From assembly GCF_011369485.1 (NCBI RefSeq), contig NZ_VXCA01000025.1:62001-126000 (forward strand): DNA of 64,000 bases, in the 5' to 3' direction. Shown one piece after another: positions 8,857 to 18,164 of this stretch. Every line of letters begins with the position of its first letter. The stretch's first letter is position 1. The notes under the pieces are model-generated. The model saw nothing but the letters and a program-made list of their open reading frames with translations, was not told where the DNA came from and did not search any database. The position numbers and the translations under genes are program-made. The DNA is from Pseudomonas atagonensis. GTDB lineage: Bacteria; Pseudomonadota; Gammaproteobacteria; Pseudomonadales; Pseudomonadaceae.

Positions 8857-10058
8857 CCGATAGTTCCTCCGCGTCGTCGCTGATTATCGGCGGCGCCGCC
8901 GTCTCGCGTCGGGCGCCGTTGCCGACACTGCCGCCCCTGGCGCTGTACATCCACATCCCGTGGTGTGTGCGTAAATGCCCGTATTGCGACTTCAACTCGC
9001 ACACTGCCAGCCCTGTCCTGCCGGAAGAAGAATACGTCGACGCGCTGCTGGCCGACCTCGATGCGGATCTGCACGCGGTTTACGGCCGCGAAATCAGCTC
9101 GATCTTCTTCGGTGGCGGCACGCCAAGCCTGTTCAGCGCCGAAGCCCTCGGGCGTTTGCTCAAAGGCGTCGAGCAGCGCATTCCGTTCGCTCACGACATC
9201 GAGATCACCCTGGAAGCGAATCCCGGTACGTTCGAGCAAGAGAAGTTCGTCGCCTACCGCAAACTGGGGATCAATCGCCTGTCGATCGGCATCCAGAGCT
9301 TTCAGCAGGAAAAGCTTAAAGCCCTCGGACGCATCCACAACGGCGACGAAGCGGTGCGCGCAGCGGGCATGGCCCGTCAGGCGGGGTTCGATAACTTCAA
9401 CCTCGACTTGATGCACGGCTTGCCGGATCAGTCGCTGGATGACGCCTTGAGCGATTTGCGCCAGGCCATCGAACTGAAGCCGACGCACATTTCCTGGTAC
9501 CAACTGACGCTGGAGCCGAACACGGTGTTCTGGAACCAGCCGCCGGTACTGCCGGAAGACGACACGCTGTGGGACATTCAAGAGGCCGGGCAAGCGCTGC
9601 TGGCCGAACACGGTTACGCGCAGTACGAAGTATCGGCGTATGCCCAGGCTGGACGCCCGGCGCGGCATAACCTCAATTATTGGAGTTTCGGCGACTTCAT
9701 CGGCATCGGCGCCGGTGCCCACGGCAAACTCAGCCATCCGGACGGACGCATCGTGCGTACGTGGAAGACGCGACTGCCGAAGGACTATCTGAATCCGGCG
9801 AAAAGCTTCCAGGCCGGCGAAAAATCGCTGACCAACGACGAGATGCCGTTCGAATTCCTGATGAACGCTTTGCGCCTGACGGCGGGCGTGGAATCGCGCC
9901 TGTATCCGGAGCGCACCGGCCTGTCGCTGGACACCCTTGCCGAAGGCCGGCGCGAGGCCGAACAAAGCGGTCTGTTGCAGGTCGAACCGTCACGTCTGGC
10001 GGCCACCGAGCGCGGACAGCTGTTCCTCAACGACTTGCTGCAGAAATTTCTGAGCTGA
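8853..10058 (+). CDS. hemW: Radical SAM heme chaperone HemW (HemN-like)
   Basis: A 401-residue radical-SAM protein. The cluster motif [13 protein letters not shown] (Cx3Cx2C) lies near residue 38-48, followed by [13 protein letters not shown], the SAM-binding GGGTP. The C-terminal HemN-like domain includes [17 protein letters not shown]. HemW proteins bind and deliver heme and lack the extra N-terminal residues of true coproporphyrinogen dehydrogenase HemN. The first 30 residues are a low-complexity extension. The ATGA overlap with rdgB supports the start. Confidence 0.95.
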   Translation: MTDSSSASSLIIGGAAVSRRAPLPTLPPLALYIHIPWCVRKCPYCDFNSHTASPVLPEEEYVDALLADLDADLHAVYGREISSIFFGGGTPSLFSAEALGRLLKGVEQRIPFAHDIEITLEANPGTFEQEKFVAYRKLGINRLSIGIQSFQQEKLKALGRIHNGDEAVRAAGMARQAGFDNFNLDLMHGLPDQSLDDALSDLRQAIELKPTHISWYQLTLEPNTVFWNQPPVLPEDDTLWDIQEAGQALLAEHGYAQYEVSAYAQAGRPARHNLNYWSFGDFIGIGAGAHGKLSHPDGRIVRTWKTRLPKDYLNPAKSFQAGEKSLTNDEMPFEFLMNALRLTAGVESRLYPERTGLSLDTLAEGRREAEQSGLLQVEPSRLAATERGQLFLNDLLQKFLS

Positions 10059-10078
10059 CCCGCTCTTAAGGAAACCGC

Positions 10079-10402
10079 ATGGATTTGATACTCGACCTGC
10101 TCGCCACCGTCTCCCGCTGGAGCCGCAGCAACCTCTCGGAAATCGCATTAGCCCTGGTGGGCTGCCTGCTGGTGCTGTTCGGCGCTGACTTCAAAGGCTG
10201 GGTCGAACAACGCTTGGGCAGTATCGCCGGCGCCTTGCGCGTGCCACTGATGGCCCTGCTGTGCCTGGTCGGCAGCGGCGCTGCGTTGATCTACGCCACG
10301 CCGTGGGTGATCAAGGGGCTGAGCCAGTTCAACAACTACAGCCTGGCGCCGGTGCTGGTGGTGGTGCTGGTGCTGATTGGCGTGGTCGCGGATCGCCGCT
10401 GA
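10079..10402 (+). CDS. DUF3392 membrane protein
   Basis: A 107-residue protein with three predicted membrane helices (about 22-37, 52-75 and 85-104) and a short basic amphipathic N-terminus. It matches the DUF3392 family of gammaproteobacteria; the function is unknown. A TAAGGA ribosome site precedes the ATG, and it follows hemW by 20 nt, probably as the last gene of the metX operon. Confidence 0.85.
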   Translation: MDLILDLLATVSRWSRSNLSEIALALVGCLLVLFGADFKGWVEQRLGSIAGALRVPLMALLCLVGSGAALIYATPWVIKGLSQFNNYSLAPVLVVVLVLIGVVADRR

Positions 10403-10427
10403 TCTTTCGGCCACCCCAAAAAACAAC

Positions 10428-10518
10428 TGTGGGAGCGGGCTTGCTCGCGAAAGCTAGAGATCATGCAACGTTGATGTTGACTGATCCGACGCCTTCGCGA
10501 GCAAGCCCGCTCCCACAT
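10428..10518. repeat. REP pair (inverted)
   Basis: TGTGGGAGCGGGCTTGCTCG at the left and its complement at the right, about 45 bp apart, between the convergent DUF3392 and trmB genes. Confidence 0.9.
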
Positions 10519-10534
10519 TGGGTTTTGCGTGTGC

Positions 10535-11260
10535 TTAAGCGAGTTTCTCGAACTTCAGATCCCATACGCCATGCCCAAGACGTTCGCCGCGGCGTTCGAA
10601 CTTGGTGATCGGGCGTTCCGCCGGACGCGGAACGCACTTGCCGTCTTCGGCGAGGTTACGGTAGCCCGGGGCGACGTTCATCACTTCCAGCATGTATTCG
10701 GCGTACGGTTCCCAGTCGGTGGCCATGTGCAGAATGCCGCCAACCTTCAACTTGCTGCGCACCAGTTCGGCGAATGAAGCCTGAACGATACGACGCTTGT
10801 GGTGACGGCTCTTGTGCCACGGATCCGGGAAGAAAAGCATCAGGCGGTCGAGGCTGTTGTCGGCGATGCAGCGGTTGAGCACTTCGATCGCGTCGCAATC
10901 GTAGACCCGCAGGTTGGTCAGGCCCTGAGTCAGCACGCCATTGAGCAGCGCGCCGACACCCGGACGGTGAACTTCAACGCCGATGAAATCCTGATCCGGC
11001 GCCGCCGCGGCCATTTCCAGCAGCGAGTGACCCATGCCGAAACCGATCTCCAGCGAGCGCGGTGCCGAACGGCCGAAAACCTGGTCGTAATCCACCGGCG
11101 CATCGGCCAGCGGCAGCACGTACAGCGGCGCGCCCTGATCCAGACCGCGTTGCTGGCCTTCGGTCATGCGCCCGGCGCGCATCACGAAACTCTTGATGCG
11201 GCGGTGTTGGCGCTCGTCGCCCTCTTCCGTCTGGATAGGCGTGTCGTTCGATTCAGTCAT
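10535..11260 (-). CDS. trmB: tRNA (guanine-N7-)-methyltransferase TrmB
   Basis: A 241-residue SAM-dependent enzyme that makes m7G46 in tRNA variable loops. The SAM motif is [15 protein letters not shown]. The TrmB signature is [15 protein letters not shown], followed by the C-terminal [11 protein letters not shown] and [17 protein letters not shown]. The start is the ATG at 11260; a TTG immediately upstream is in frame. It is the last gene of thiS-thiG-trmB and starts 10 nt after thiG. Confidence 0.96.
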   Translation of the reverse strand: MTESNDTPIQTEEGDERQHRRIKSFVMRAGRMTEGQQRGLDQGAPLYVLPLADAPVDYDQVFGRSAPRSLEIGFGMGHSLLEMAAAAPDQDFIGVEVHRPGVGALLNGVLTQGLTNLRVYDCDAIEVLNRCIADNSLDRLMLFFPDPWHKSRHHKRRIVQASFAELVRSKLKVGGILHMATDWEPYAEYMLEVMNVAPGYRNLAEDGKCVPRPAERPITKFERRGERLGHGVWDLKFEKLA

Positions 11261-11269
11261 CAATGGCTC

Positions 11270-12064
11270 TTACTTGATCAGACCATCCAGCGGCGAAGAG
11301 GCGCTGGCATAGAGTTTTTTCGGCATGCGGCCGGCGAGGTAGGCCAGACGGCCCGCGACGATCGCGTGTTGCATGGCTTGCGCCATCATCACCGGGTTAC
11401 CGGCGTGGGCGATGGCCGAGTTCATCAGCACCGCGTCACAGCCCAGTTCCATGGCAATGGTGGCGTCGGAAGCGGTACCGACACCAGCGTCCACCAGCAC
11501 CGGGATTTTCGCTTCTTCGAGGATGATCTGCAGGTTGTACGGATTGCAGATGCCCAGACCGGAACCGATCAGACCGGCCAGCGGCATGACCGCGATGCAG
11601 CCGATTTCCGCCAGTTGCCGGGCGATGATCGGGTCATCACTGGTGTAAACCATCACGTCGAAGCCTTCCTTGACCAGCGTTTCGGCGGCCTTGAGGGTTT
11701 CGATCACGTTGGGGAAAAGGGTTTTCTGGTCGGCCAGCACTTCCAGCTTCACCAGGTTGTGGCCGTCGAGCAGCTCACGGGCCAGACGGCAGGTGCGCAC
11801 GGCTTCGATGGCGTCGTAGCAACCGGCGGTGTTCGGCAGGAAGGTGTAGCGATCCGGCGACAGCACGTCGAGCAGGTTCGGTTCGCCTTCGATCTGGCCA
11901 AGGTTGGTACGGCGCACGGCGAAGGTGACGATCTCGGCACCCGAGGCTTCGATGGCCTGACGGGTTTCTTCCATGTCACGGTACTTGCCGGTACCGACCA
12001 GCAAACGCGACTGGTAAGTACGACCGGCCAGAACGAAAGGCTTGTCGCTACGAACGATGCTCAT
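11270..12064 (-). CDS. thiG: Thiazole synthase ThiG
   Basis: A 264-residue TIM-barrel enzyme that condenses deoxyxylulose 5-phosphate, dehydroglycine and ThiS thiocarboxylate into the thiamine thiazole. Typical segments are RLLVGTGKY, the region with the Schiff-base Lys [29 protein letters not shown] and [14 protein letters not shown]. It lies directly after thiS, its sulfur-carrier partner. No TPP riboswitch was recognised upstream. Confidence 0.97.
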   Translation of the reverse strand: MSIVRSDKPFVLAGRTYQSRLLVGTGKYRDMEETRQAIEASGAEIVTFAVRRTNLGQIEGEPNLLDVLSPDRYTFLPNTAGCYDAIEAVRTCRLARELLDGHNLVKLEVLADQKTLFPNVIETLKAAETLVKEGFDVMVYTSDDPIIARQLAEIGCIAVMPLAGLIGSGLGICNPYNLQIILEEAKIPVLVDAGVGTASDATIAMELGCDAVLMNSAIAHAGNPVMMAQAMQHAIVAGRLAYLAGRMPKKLYASASSPLDGLIK

Positions 12065-12123
12065 GGGGAATCCTCTTGAGGGGTGAGGGTCTTGCAGAAT
12101 TCTGTGCCCTTGCAGCCGGGCGA

Positions 12124-12324
12124 CTAGCCGCCGCCGATGGCGTGCACGACTTCGACGTTGTCGCCGTCGTTCAGGGTGGTGTCGGCATGCTGGCTGCGCG
12201 GGACTATATCCAGATTGAGTTCGACCGCTACCCGGCGTCCGGTCAGTTCCAGACGGGTCAGCAGGGCCGCAACGGTTTCACCGTCGGGCAGTTCAAGGGA
12301 TTCGCCGTTCAACTGAATGCGCAT
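12124..12324 (-). CDS. thiS: Sulfur carrier protein ThiS
   Basis: A 66-residue ubiquitin-fold carrier ending in the Gly-Gly tail (HAIGGG) that is adenylated and thiocarboxylated to donate sulfur for the thiazole ring. The ATG at 12324, giving MRIQLNG, fits the family. The frame runs on to 12372, which would add 16 non-homologous residues. It is the first gene of thiS-thiG-trmB. Confidence 0.93.
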   Translation of the reverse strand: MRIQLNGESLELPDGETVAALLTRLELTGRRVAVELNLDIVPRSQHADTTLNDGDNVEVVHAIGGG

Positions 12325-12395
12325 GCGTAACGCCGCCATCATTTTTAGGGGCTGGCATTCTAGCCCGATCATGACCTAAAGGTCAGCACCAAGCG

Positions 12396-12776
12396 TCAAG
12401 CGGTTAGCTGCAAGCGCCAGGCGGCGAGCCCCAGGCATAGCCAGCCGATCAGAAACGCCAGACCACCGAACGGGGTGATGATGCCGAGCTTGCTGATACC
12501 GGTGGTGGTCAGCAAGTAAAGGCTGCCGGAGAACAGCAGGATGCCGACGGAGAATGAAACGCCAGCCCAGGTCACCAGTCGCCCCTGAATCTGCGTGGCG
12601 AGCAATGCGACGCCGAACAGCGCCAGTGTGTGCACCAACTGATAGGTGACGCCGGTGTGGAAAATCGCCAGATACTCGGGCGTGAGACGGTTTTTCAGGC
12701 CGTGGGCGGCAAACGCGCCCAAGGCAACACCGGTAAAACCGAAGAAAGCGGCCAGCATCAAAAAGCCACGCAGCAT
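12396..12776 (-). CDS. DUF423 (YgdD-like) membrane protein
   Basis: A 126-residue protein with four predicted membrane helices. It begins MLRGFLMLAAFFGFTGVALGAFAAHGLK, and the family motif G-A-F-x-A-H-G-L is clear. DUF423/YgdD proteins are inner-membrane proteins of unknown function. It is divergent from mtgA and stands alone. Confidence 0.87.
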   Translation of the reverse strand: MLRGFLMLAAFFGFTGVALGAFAAHGLKNRLTPEYLAIFHTGVTYQLVHTLALFGVALLATQIQGRLVTWAGVSFSVGILLFSGSLYLLTTTGISKLGIITPFGGLAFLIGWLCLGLAAWRLQLTA

Positions 12777-12811
12777 GAAGAACTCCAGTCAGACGCAATC
12801 GGCAGGGTCTG

Positions 12812-12817
12812 TATAAT
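12812..12817 (+). promoter_or_regulatory. Possible -10 element for mtgA
   Basis: A perfect TATAAT lies 34 bp before the mtgA ATG in the 74-bp gap with the divergent DUF423 gene. No convincing -35 box is seen at 16-18 bp upstream, so the call is tentative. Confidence 0.35.
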
Positions 12818-12850
12818 GGCCCGCTCCACCGGTTCGGCCAAGCCATCTCT

Positions 12851-13573
12851 ATGCTGCGTTCAATTTTTCGTCGCCTCACGAAGGCCCTGCTCTGGTTCGC
12901 GGGTGGCAGCGTATTGCTGGTCTTGCTGTTCAGGTTTGTGCCCCCGCCAGGAACGGCACTGATGGTCGAACGCAAGATTGAATCCTGGGTCGACGGCGAA
13001 CCAATCGACCTGCAGCGCACGTGGAAACCGTGGGACGAGATCTCCGATGACCTCAAAGTGGCGGTCATGGCCGGCGAAGATCAGAAGTTTCCCGAGCATT
13101 GGGGTTTTGATTTCGGCGCGATCCAGGCTGCGCTGGCGCACAACGAACTGGGCGGCTCGATCCGTGGCGCCAGTACGCTGAGCCAGCAGGTGTCGAAGAA
13201 CCTGTTTCTGTGGTCCGGCCGCAGTTATCTGCGCAAAGGTCTGGAGGCATGGTTCACCGCGCTGATCGAAGTCTTCTGGCCCAAGCAGCGGATTCTTGAG
13301 GTGTACCTGAACAGCGTCGAGTGGGATGACGGTGTGTTTGGCGCAGAAGCTGCCGCCCGCCATCACTTTGGCGTGAGCGCCAAGTCACTGTCCCGGCAGC
13401 AGGCCAGTTATCTGGCAGCGGTATTGCCCAACCCACGAGTGTGGAGCGCCAGTCATCCGACGGCTTATGTGTCGCGCCGGGCCGGGTGGATTCGACAGCA
13501 AATGAGCCAGTTGGGTGGAACGAGTTATCTGCTGGGGCTGAATGATTCGCGGCGGGCGCCTTGGGCGCAATAA
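12851..13573 (+). CDS. mtgA: Monofunctional peptidoglycan glycosyltransferase MtgA
   Basis: A 240-residue GT51 enzyme that polymerises lipid II into glycan strands. One N-terminal membrane anchor (about residues 12-30) is followed by the transglycosylase domain. The conserved motifs are MAGEDQKFPEHWGFD with the catalytic Glu, GASTLSQQVSKNLFL, RKGLEAWFTALIE, KQRILEVYLNSVEWDDGVFGAEAAARHHFG and ASYLAAVLPNP. No transpeptidase domain is present, as expected for MtgA. Confidence 0.96.
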   Translation: MLRSIFRRLTKALLWFAGGSVLLVLLFRFVPPPGTALMVERKIESWVDGEPIDLQRTWKPWDEISDDLKVAVMAGEDQKFPEHWGFDFGAIQAALAHNELGGSIRGASTLSQQVSKNLFLWSGRSYLRKGLEAWFTALIEVFWPKQRILEVYLNSVEWDDGVFGAEAAARHHFGVSAKSLSRQQASYLAAVLPNPRVWSASHPTAYVSRRAGWIRQQMSQLGGTSYLLGLNDSRRAPWAQ

Positions 13574-13596
13574 TTGCGCGTAATCGCAGTCCCAAA

Positions 13597-13634
13597 CAAA
13601 AACGCCCCGATCATCACTGATCGGGGCGTTTTTT
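13597..13634. terminator. Rho-independent terminator shared by mtgA and rpoH
   Basis: A 13-bp stem (AACGCCCCGATCA and its complement) with a TCAC loop and T run on the + strand, and a matching run on the other strand, lies between convergent mtgA and rpoH. It should stop transcripts from both sides. Confidence 0.9.
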
Positions 13635-13650
13635 ATTGCCTGCTCACCAT

Positions 13651-14505
13651 TTATGCGGCAATCGACAACTTGAGCTTGTTCATCGCGCTCTTCTCGAGCT
13701 GACGGATCCGCTCGGCCGACACGTTGTACTTCTGTGCCAGGTCGTGCAGCGTGGCTTTTTCTTCTGCCAGCCAACGCTGGTAGAGGATGTCACGGCTGCG
13801 TTCGTCCAGCACTTCCAGTGCTTCGTGCAGGTTGCTGTTGGAGTTGTCGCTCCAGTCGGCATCTTCCAGTTGACGCGCCGGATCGTACCGGTGGTCTTCC
13901 AGATAGTTGGCCGGCGACTGGAAGGCACTGTCGTCGTCCGCTTCCGCAGCCGGGTCGAAGGCCATGTCGTGACCGGTCAGGCGACTTTCCATCTCGCGCA
14001 CTTCACGTGGCTCGACGCCGAGGCTTTCCGCCACACGGTGGACTTCCTCGTTGTTCAGCCAGGCCAGACGCTTCTTCTGACTGCGCAGGTTGAAGAACAG
14101 CTTGCGCTGGGCCTTGGTAGTCGCGACCTTCACAATGCGCCAGTTGCGCAGGATGAACTCGTGAATTTCCGCCTTGATCCAGTGCACGGCGAACGACACC
14201 AGACGCACACCCATTTCCGGGTTGAAGCGTTTGACCGCCTTCATCAGACCGACGTTACCTTCCTGGATCAGGTCAGCCTGAGCCAGACCGTAGCCGGAAT
14301 AGCTACGGGCAATGTGTACGACAAAACGCAGGTGGGCGAGCACCATCTGCCGAGCCGCCCCCAAATCCTGCTCATAGTAGAGACTCTCGGCCAGTTCACG
14401 CTCCTGCTCCGGCGTCAGCAATGGAATGCTGTTCACGGTGTGCACATAGGCTTCCAGGTTCGCACCCGGAACCAACGCGTACGCAGGTTGCAAAGAATTG
14501 GTCAT
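13651..14505 (-). CDS. rpoH: RNA polymerase heat-shock sigma factor RpoH (sigma-32)
   Basis: A 284-residue group 3 sigma factor directing heat-shock transcription. Region 2 includes [45 protein letters not shown] in outline, the RpoH box is QRKLFFNLR, and region 4 carries [19 protein letters not shown]. The ATG at 14505 has GGAGG 12 nt upstream; an in-frame extension to 14571 is not conserved in type. A candidate AlgU/sigma-E promoter lies about 50 nt upstream (see 14555-14581). Confidence 0.97.
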   Translation of the reverse strand: MTNSLQPAYALVPGANLEAYVHTVNSIPLLTPEQERELAESLYYEQDLGAARQMVLAHLRFVVHIARSYSGYGLAQADLIQEGNVGLMKAVKRFNPEMGVRLVSFAVHWIKAEIHEFILRNWRIVKVATTKAQRKLFFNLRSQKKRLAWLNNEEVHRVAESLGVEPREVREMESRLTGHDMAFDPAAEADDDSAFQSPANYLEDHRYDPARQLEDADWSDNSNSNLHEALEVLDERSRDILYQRWLAEEKATLHDLAQKYNVSAERIRQLEKSAMNKLKLSIAA

Positions 14506-14554
14506 GCGAAAAAACCTCCGACTTACATACTCGTGCCTTTCAGCACTGCGAAAA

Positions 14555-14581
14555 ATTGACCGGGAACTCAAGTAGAAGTTC
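14555..14581 (-). promoter_or_regulatory. Candidate AlgU (sigma-E type) promoter of rpoH
   Basis: Read on the minus strand, GGAACTT is followed after 16 nt by TCAAT. This matches the extracytoplasmic sigma consensus GAACTT-N16/17-TCtgA. The -35 hexamer occupies 14576-14581 and the -10 14555-14559. AlgU-dependent rpoH transcription is established in P. aeruginosa. A TTGACC slightly upstream (14597-14602) could belong to a second, sigma-70 promoter. Confidence 0.55.
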
Positions 14582-14620
14582 CCTTTAAAACCGTAAGGTC
14601 AATCACGCGCAAAAAAGATT

Positions 14621-15646
14621 CTACTTCGGCGCCAGCTCCCTGAGATGACGTGCGACTGCAATCCATGCACCGATATAACCCAACAGTACCGCGCCAAGCA
14701 AGAGCGACAGACCGTCGGCAACTGGCACTCCGGCCAGCGCGAAATCACTGCCGTACAAGCCGGCCAATCCAACCACTGCGTCGTTCAGCCAGTTCAGGCC
14801 GAACGCCAACACACCCCAGGACAACAGCCCTGCACCAAAGCCATACAACGCGCCCATGTACAGAAAGGGACGTCGCACATAGCTGTCAGTGCCGCCGACG
14901 AGTTTAATCACTTCTATCTCTGTGCGGCGGTTTTCAATATGAAGACGAATGGTATTGCCTATCACCAAAAGTAATGCAGAAACCAGCAGCACGGTCAGAC
15001 CGAAGACAAAACGATCGCCAAGCTTGAGGATGGCGGCCAGACGCTCGACCCAGACTAGATCAAGTTGCGCCTGTTGTACCTTGGGCAGCTCGGAAAGTTT
15101 TTGTCTTAATGCTTCCAGCGTCGGCTTGTCGACTTCGTTCGGGGTGACCAGCACCACGCCCGGCAGCGGGTTCTCAGGCAGCTCACGCAGGGCTTCGCCC
15201 AGTCCGCTCTGCTGCTGGAATTCTTCCAGCGCCTGATCGCGGCCAACATATTCGGCATCCGCTACGCCGGGCATGCCTTTGATCTGCTCGCGCAACGACT
15301 CGCCCTGCTCCGGGCTTGCATCGAGTTGCAGGTACAGCGAAATCTGCGCCGCACGCTGCCACGATCCACCCAGACGCTCGACGTTGCTCAGCAGCAGCGA
15401 CAACCCCATCGGCAGACTCAGGGCAACCGCCATCACCATGCAGGTGAAGAAACTGCCGATCGGCTGCTTGCCGAGGCGGCGCAGGCTGTCGAGCAGGCTG
15501 GCGCGATGGCTTTCGATCCAGGCGCGGAACAGCGTAGCGAAATCCGGGCCGTCATCTTCGTCGTGTTTTTTCTTTTTTGGCGGCTGCGGATCGGCGGCTT
15601 TCGGGGCCACGCGCTCGGAAACCTTGGGACTGCGGGTCGCACTCAT
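14621..15646 (-). CDS. ftsX: Cell-division protein FtsX
   Basis: A 341-residue permease-like subunit of the FtsEX complex, which couples the divisome to septal peptidoglycan hydrolase activation. A charged cytoplasmic N-terminus (about 1-65, rich in Lys/Asp) precedes four membrane helices, with a periplasmic loop of about 110 residues between the first two (LSNVERLGGSWQRAA onwards). It overlaps the ftsE stop by 4 nt and is the last gene of ftsY-ftsE-ftsX. Confidence 0.95.
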   Translation of the reverse strand: MSATRSPKVSERVAPKAADPQPPKKKKHDEDDGPDFATLFRAWIESHRASLLDSLRRLGKQPIGSFFTCMVMAVALSLPMGLSLLLSNVERLGGSWQRAAQISLYLQLDASPEQGESLREQIKGMPGVADAEYVGRDQALEEFQQQSGLGEALRELPENPLPGVVLVTPNEVDKPTLEALRQKLSELPKVQQAQLDLVWVERLAAILKLGDRFVFGLTVLLVSALLLVIGNTIRLHIENRRTEIEVIKLVGGTDSYVRRPFLYMGALYGFGAGLLSWGVLAFGLNWLNDAVVGLAGLYGSDFALAGVPVADGLSLLLGAVLLGYIGAWIAVARHLRELAPK

Positions 15647-16314
15647 ACCCCGGCCTCCCCGTCGCCAATCAATCGGCCACGCTGCAGGGTCAGCATGCGG
15701 TGACGCATGCGCGCGATCAGCGCCAGGTCGTGACTGGCGATCAACACGCTGGTACCCAGACGGTTGATGTCTTCGAACACGCCCATGATTTCGGCCGCCA
15801 GACGCGGGTCGAGGTTACCGGTCGGTTCGTCCGCCAGCAGCAAGGCCGGGCGGTGAACGATAGCGCGGGCAATGCCGACGCGTTGTTGCTGACCGGTGGA
15901 CAGGTCGCCCGGGTACAGATCGGTCTTGTCCGACAGCGCCACGCGCTCCAGTGCCGAATCGACACGCTTGGCGATTTCAGCCTTGGACAGCCCGAGAATC
16001 TGCAACGGCAGTGCGACGTTGTTGAACACCGTGCGATCGAACAGCAACTGGTGATTCTGGAACACCACGCCGATCTGCCGGCGCAGGTACGGAATCTGCG
16101 CGTTACTGATGGTGCTCAGGTCCTGCCCGGCGAGCAGCAGCTTGCCGCTGGTCGGACGCTCCATCGCCAGCAGCAGGCGCAACAAAGTGGATTTACCGGC
16201 ACCGGAGTGGCCGGTCACAAACAAGAACTCGCCACGACGGACTCGAAAGCTCAGCTCATGCAAGCCGACGTGACCGTTCGGGTAGCGTTTACCGACCTGT
16301 TCGAAACGAATCAT
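15643..16314 (-). CDS. ftsE: Cell-division ATP-binding protein FtsE
   Basis: A 223-residue ABC ATPase. The Walker A is GHSGAGKST, the Q-loop region is VVFQNHQLLFDRTVFNNV, the signature is LSTGQQQRV, the Walker B is ALLLADEPTG and the H-loop is IASHD. It partners FtsX at the septal ring. It overlaps both ftsY and ftsX by 4 nt (ATGA), so the three are translationally coupled. Confidence 0.97.
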   Translation of the reverse strand: MIRFEQVGKRYPNGHVGLHELSFRVRRGEFLFVTGHSGAGKSTLLRLLLAMERPTSGKLLLAGQDLSTISNAQIPYLRRQIGVVFQNHQLLFDRTVFNNVALPLQILGLSKAEIAKRVDSALERVALSDKTDLYPGDLSTGQQQRVGIARAIVHRPALLLADEPTGNLDPRLAAEIMGVFEDINRLGTSVLIASHDLALIARMRHRMLTLQRGRLIGDGEAGV

Positions 16315-17819
16315 GAACGCTCCCGCTCGGCAAACAGTGCCTGGACAAAGGGTTCTGCTTCAAAGGTACGCAAATCGTCGATGCCTTCACCGACGCCGAT
16401 GTAGCGAATCGGCAGGCCAAACTGCTTGGCCAGGGCGAAAATCACCCCGCCCTTGGCGGTGCCGTCGAGCTTGGTCAGCGCCAGACCGGTCAGTTCGACG
16501 GTCTGGTTGAATTGCTTGGCCTGGTTGATGGCGTTCTGGCCAGTACCGGCGTCGAGCACCAGCAGCACTTCGTGCGGCGCATCGGCGTCGAGCTTGCCGA
16601 TCACCCGGCGAACCTTTTTCAGTTCTTCCATCAGGTTATCTTTGGTGTGCAGACGACCGGCGGTGTCGGCGATCAGCACGTCGATGCCACGGGCCTTGGC
16701 GGCCTGCACGGCGTCGAAGATCACCGAAGCCGAGTCGGCACCGGTGTGCTGGGCGATTACCGGAATCTTGTTGCGCTCGCCCCAGACCTGCAATTGCTCC
16801 ACGGCGGCGGCACGGAAGGTGTCACCGGCGGCGAGCATGACTTTCTTGCCTTCCAGTTGCAGCTTCTTCGCCAGTTTGCCGATGGTGGTGGTTTTGCCGG
16901 CGCCGTTGACGCCGACCACCAGAATCACGAATGGCTTGTTCTGCGAGGCGACTTTCAGCGGCTGCTCGACCGGTTTGAGCATCGCGGCGAGTTCAGCCTG
17001 CAAGGATTTGTACAGCGCGTCAGCGTCAGCCAGTTCTTTGCGCGCAACCTTCTGAGTCAGGCGCTGGATAATCTGCGTAGTGGCTTCGACGCCCACGTCG
17101 GCGGTCAGCAGACGGGTTTCGAGGTCATCGAGCAGATCATCGTCGATGGTTTTGCGGCCGAGAAACAGGCTGGCCATGCCTTCGCCGATGCTCGCGCTGG
17201 TTTTCGACAGACCTTGCTTGAGGCGGGCGAAGAAGCCGGCTTTGGCTTCTTCGGTGCGCGGGGCTTCTACCGGGGTTTCAGCCACCACTTCAACCGGTAG
17301 AACTGGCGCAGCGGCAACAGGTGCAGGTGCAGGTGCAGGTGCAGGTGCAGGTGCAGGTGCAGGTGCAGGCTCGGGCTGTTGAACGACAGGAGCAACCGGG
17401 GCAACAAACACCGGAGCAACGGCCTCAACAACCGGCGCAGGTTCGACAATCGGCTCAACCACAGGCGCTGGAATCACTGGCGTGACGTGTGGCGCAGCAT
17501 CTTCAACCAACGCCACCGGCTCTTCCGCTACCGGCAAGGTCAGCCACGGCTCGGCCGCCGGCGTCAGCGGCAGTTCAGCCGCCACTGGCGTTGCTGGCTC
17601 GCTTTCAGGCTCAACCGGTTGCAACACCGGCTCGGCAATCGGCAGAACAATCGGATCCGGCGCTTCTTCTATTACCGGAGCAGGCGCCGCAACGGGCTCG
17701 GCATTCGCAGGTGGCTGTTCGACGACGGGTTCCTGCGGTTTTTTACGCAGCCATCCGAACAGGCTTTTCTTCTCGCCAGCCGCAGCTGGGGTCTTCTTGT
17801 CGTCGTTGGAACCAAACAT
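16311..17819 (-). CDS. ftsY: Signal recognition particle receptor FtsY
   Basis: A 502-residue SRP receptor GTPase that docks ribosome-SRP complexes at the membrane for co-translational insertion. The long acidic, Pro/Ala/Val-rich A domain (about 1-190) includes an (Ala-Pro) run near residues 150-170 encoded by a hexanucleotide tandem repeat. The NG domain follows, with G1 GVNGAGKTTTIGKLA, AAGDTFRAAAVEQL, DTAGRLHTKDNLMEEL and TKLDGTAKGG. The domain order is normal; the A domain is long, as is usual in Pseudomonas. Confidence 0.96.
   Translation of the reverse strand: MFGSNDDKKTPAAAGEKKSLFGWLRKKPQEPVVEQPPANAEPVAAPAPVIEEAPDPIVLPIAEPVLQPVEPESEPATPVAAELPLTPAAEPWLTLPVAEEPVALVEDAAPHVTPVIPAPVVEPIVEPAPVVEAVAPVFVAPVAPVVQQPEPAPAPAPAPAPAPAPAPVAAAPVLPVEVVAETPVEAPRTEEAKAGFFARLKQGLSKTSASIGEGMASLFLGRKTIDDDLLDDLETRLLTADVGVEATTQIIQRLTQKVARKELADADALYKSLQAELAAMLKPVEQPLKVASQNKPFVILVVGVNGAGKTTTIGKLAKKLQLEGKKVMLAAGDTFRAAAVEQLQVWGERNKIPVIAQHTGADSASVIFDAVQAAKARGIDVLIADTAGRLHTKDNLMEELKKVRRVIGKLDADAPHEVLLVLDAGTGQNAINQAKQFNQTVELTGLALTKLDGTAKGGVIFALAKQFGLPIRYIGVGEGIDDLRTFEAEPFVQALFAERERS
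17318..17369. repeat. Hexanucleotide tandem repeat (CAGGTG)n inside ftsY
   Basis: About 8.7 perfect copies of CAGGTG lie in the coding sequence of the ftsY A domain and encode an Ala-Pro dipeptide run. The unit is a multiple of three, so copy changes would alter linker length without a frameshift. Confidence 0.95.
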
Positions 17820-18164
17820 GGAGGACGGCTATCTCACGGTAGCGACGCGCCATAAGGGCGCCCCGGCAAATAAATATTCGATGCAGAACAGACTGTGTTT
17901 CATCCAGCTTGTTCACGCGCAACATTTTGTCGAGGCGCCAGCGGCACCCCAAAGGTCGATTAATACGAAGGACTGGAACGGCATCTTCGGCGAAAACGCA
18001 GAGTTTAGCTGACAAACTCAAAGCTTCTGCCGGGAACCCATACAATCTATCTACCGATCAGTGGCTTGATAGGCGTGGCCGCCAGTAAAACGGATCAGTA
18101 TCCTAGCACCCTCTCGCCCGCCGACGCTAAGACCAAGCGGGCAGCCCAACAGGTTAAAAAACGA
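17820..18164. other. Divergent intergenic region, ftsY / M16 peptidase
   Basis: This 345-bp gap separates the divergent ftsY and M16 genes. It must hold both promoters, but no clear -35/-10 pair was found; the best -10-like hexamer is TACAAT near 18041. Short open frames cross it without a ribosome site or recognisable product. The M16 frame extends back to 18066 but with no credible start before 18165. Confidence 0.5.

Noticed and set aside
12060-12380. TPP riboswitch in front of thiS-thiG
   Set aside because: No CTGAGA-type thi-box core was found upstream of thiS.
17318-17369. CRISPR-like array
   Set aside because: The repeat unit is six bases with no spacers and lies inside the ftsY coding sequence.
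17743-18045. A 100-codon minus-strand frame upstream of ftsY
   Set aside because: It overlaps the ftsY start in another frame and has no motif or ribosome site.
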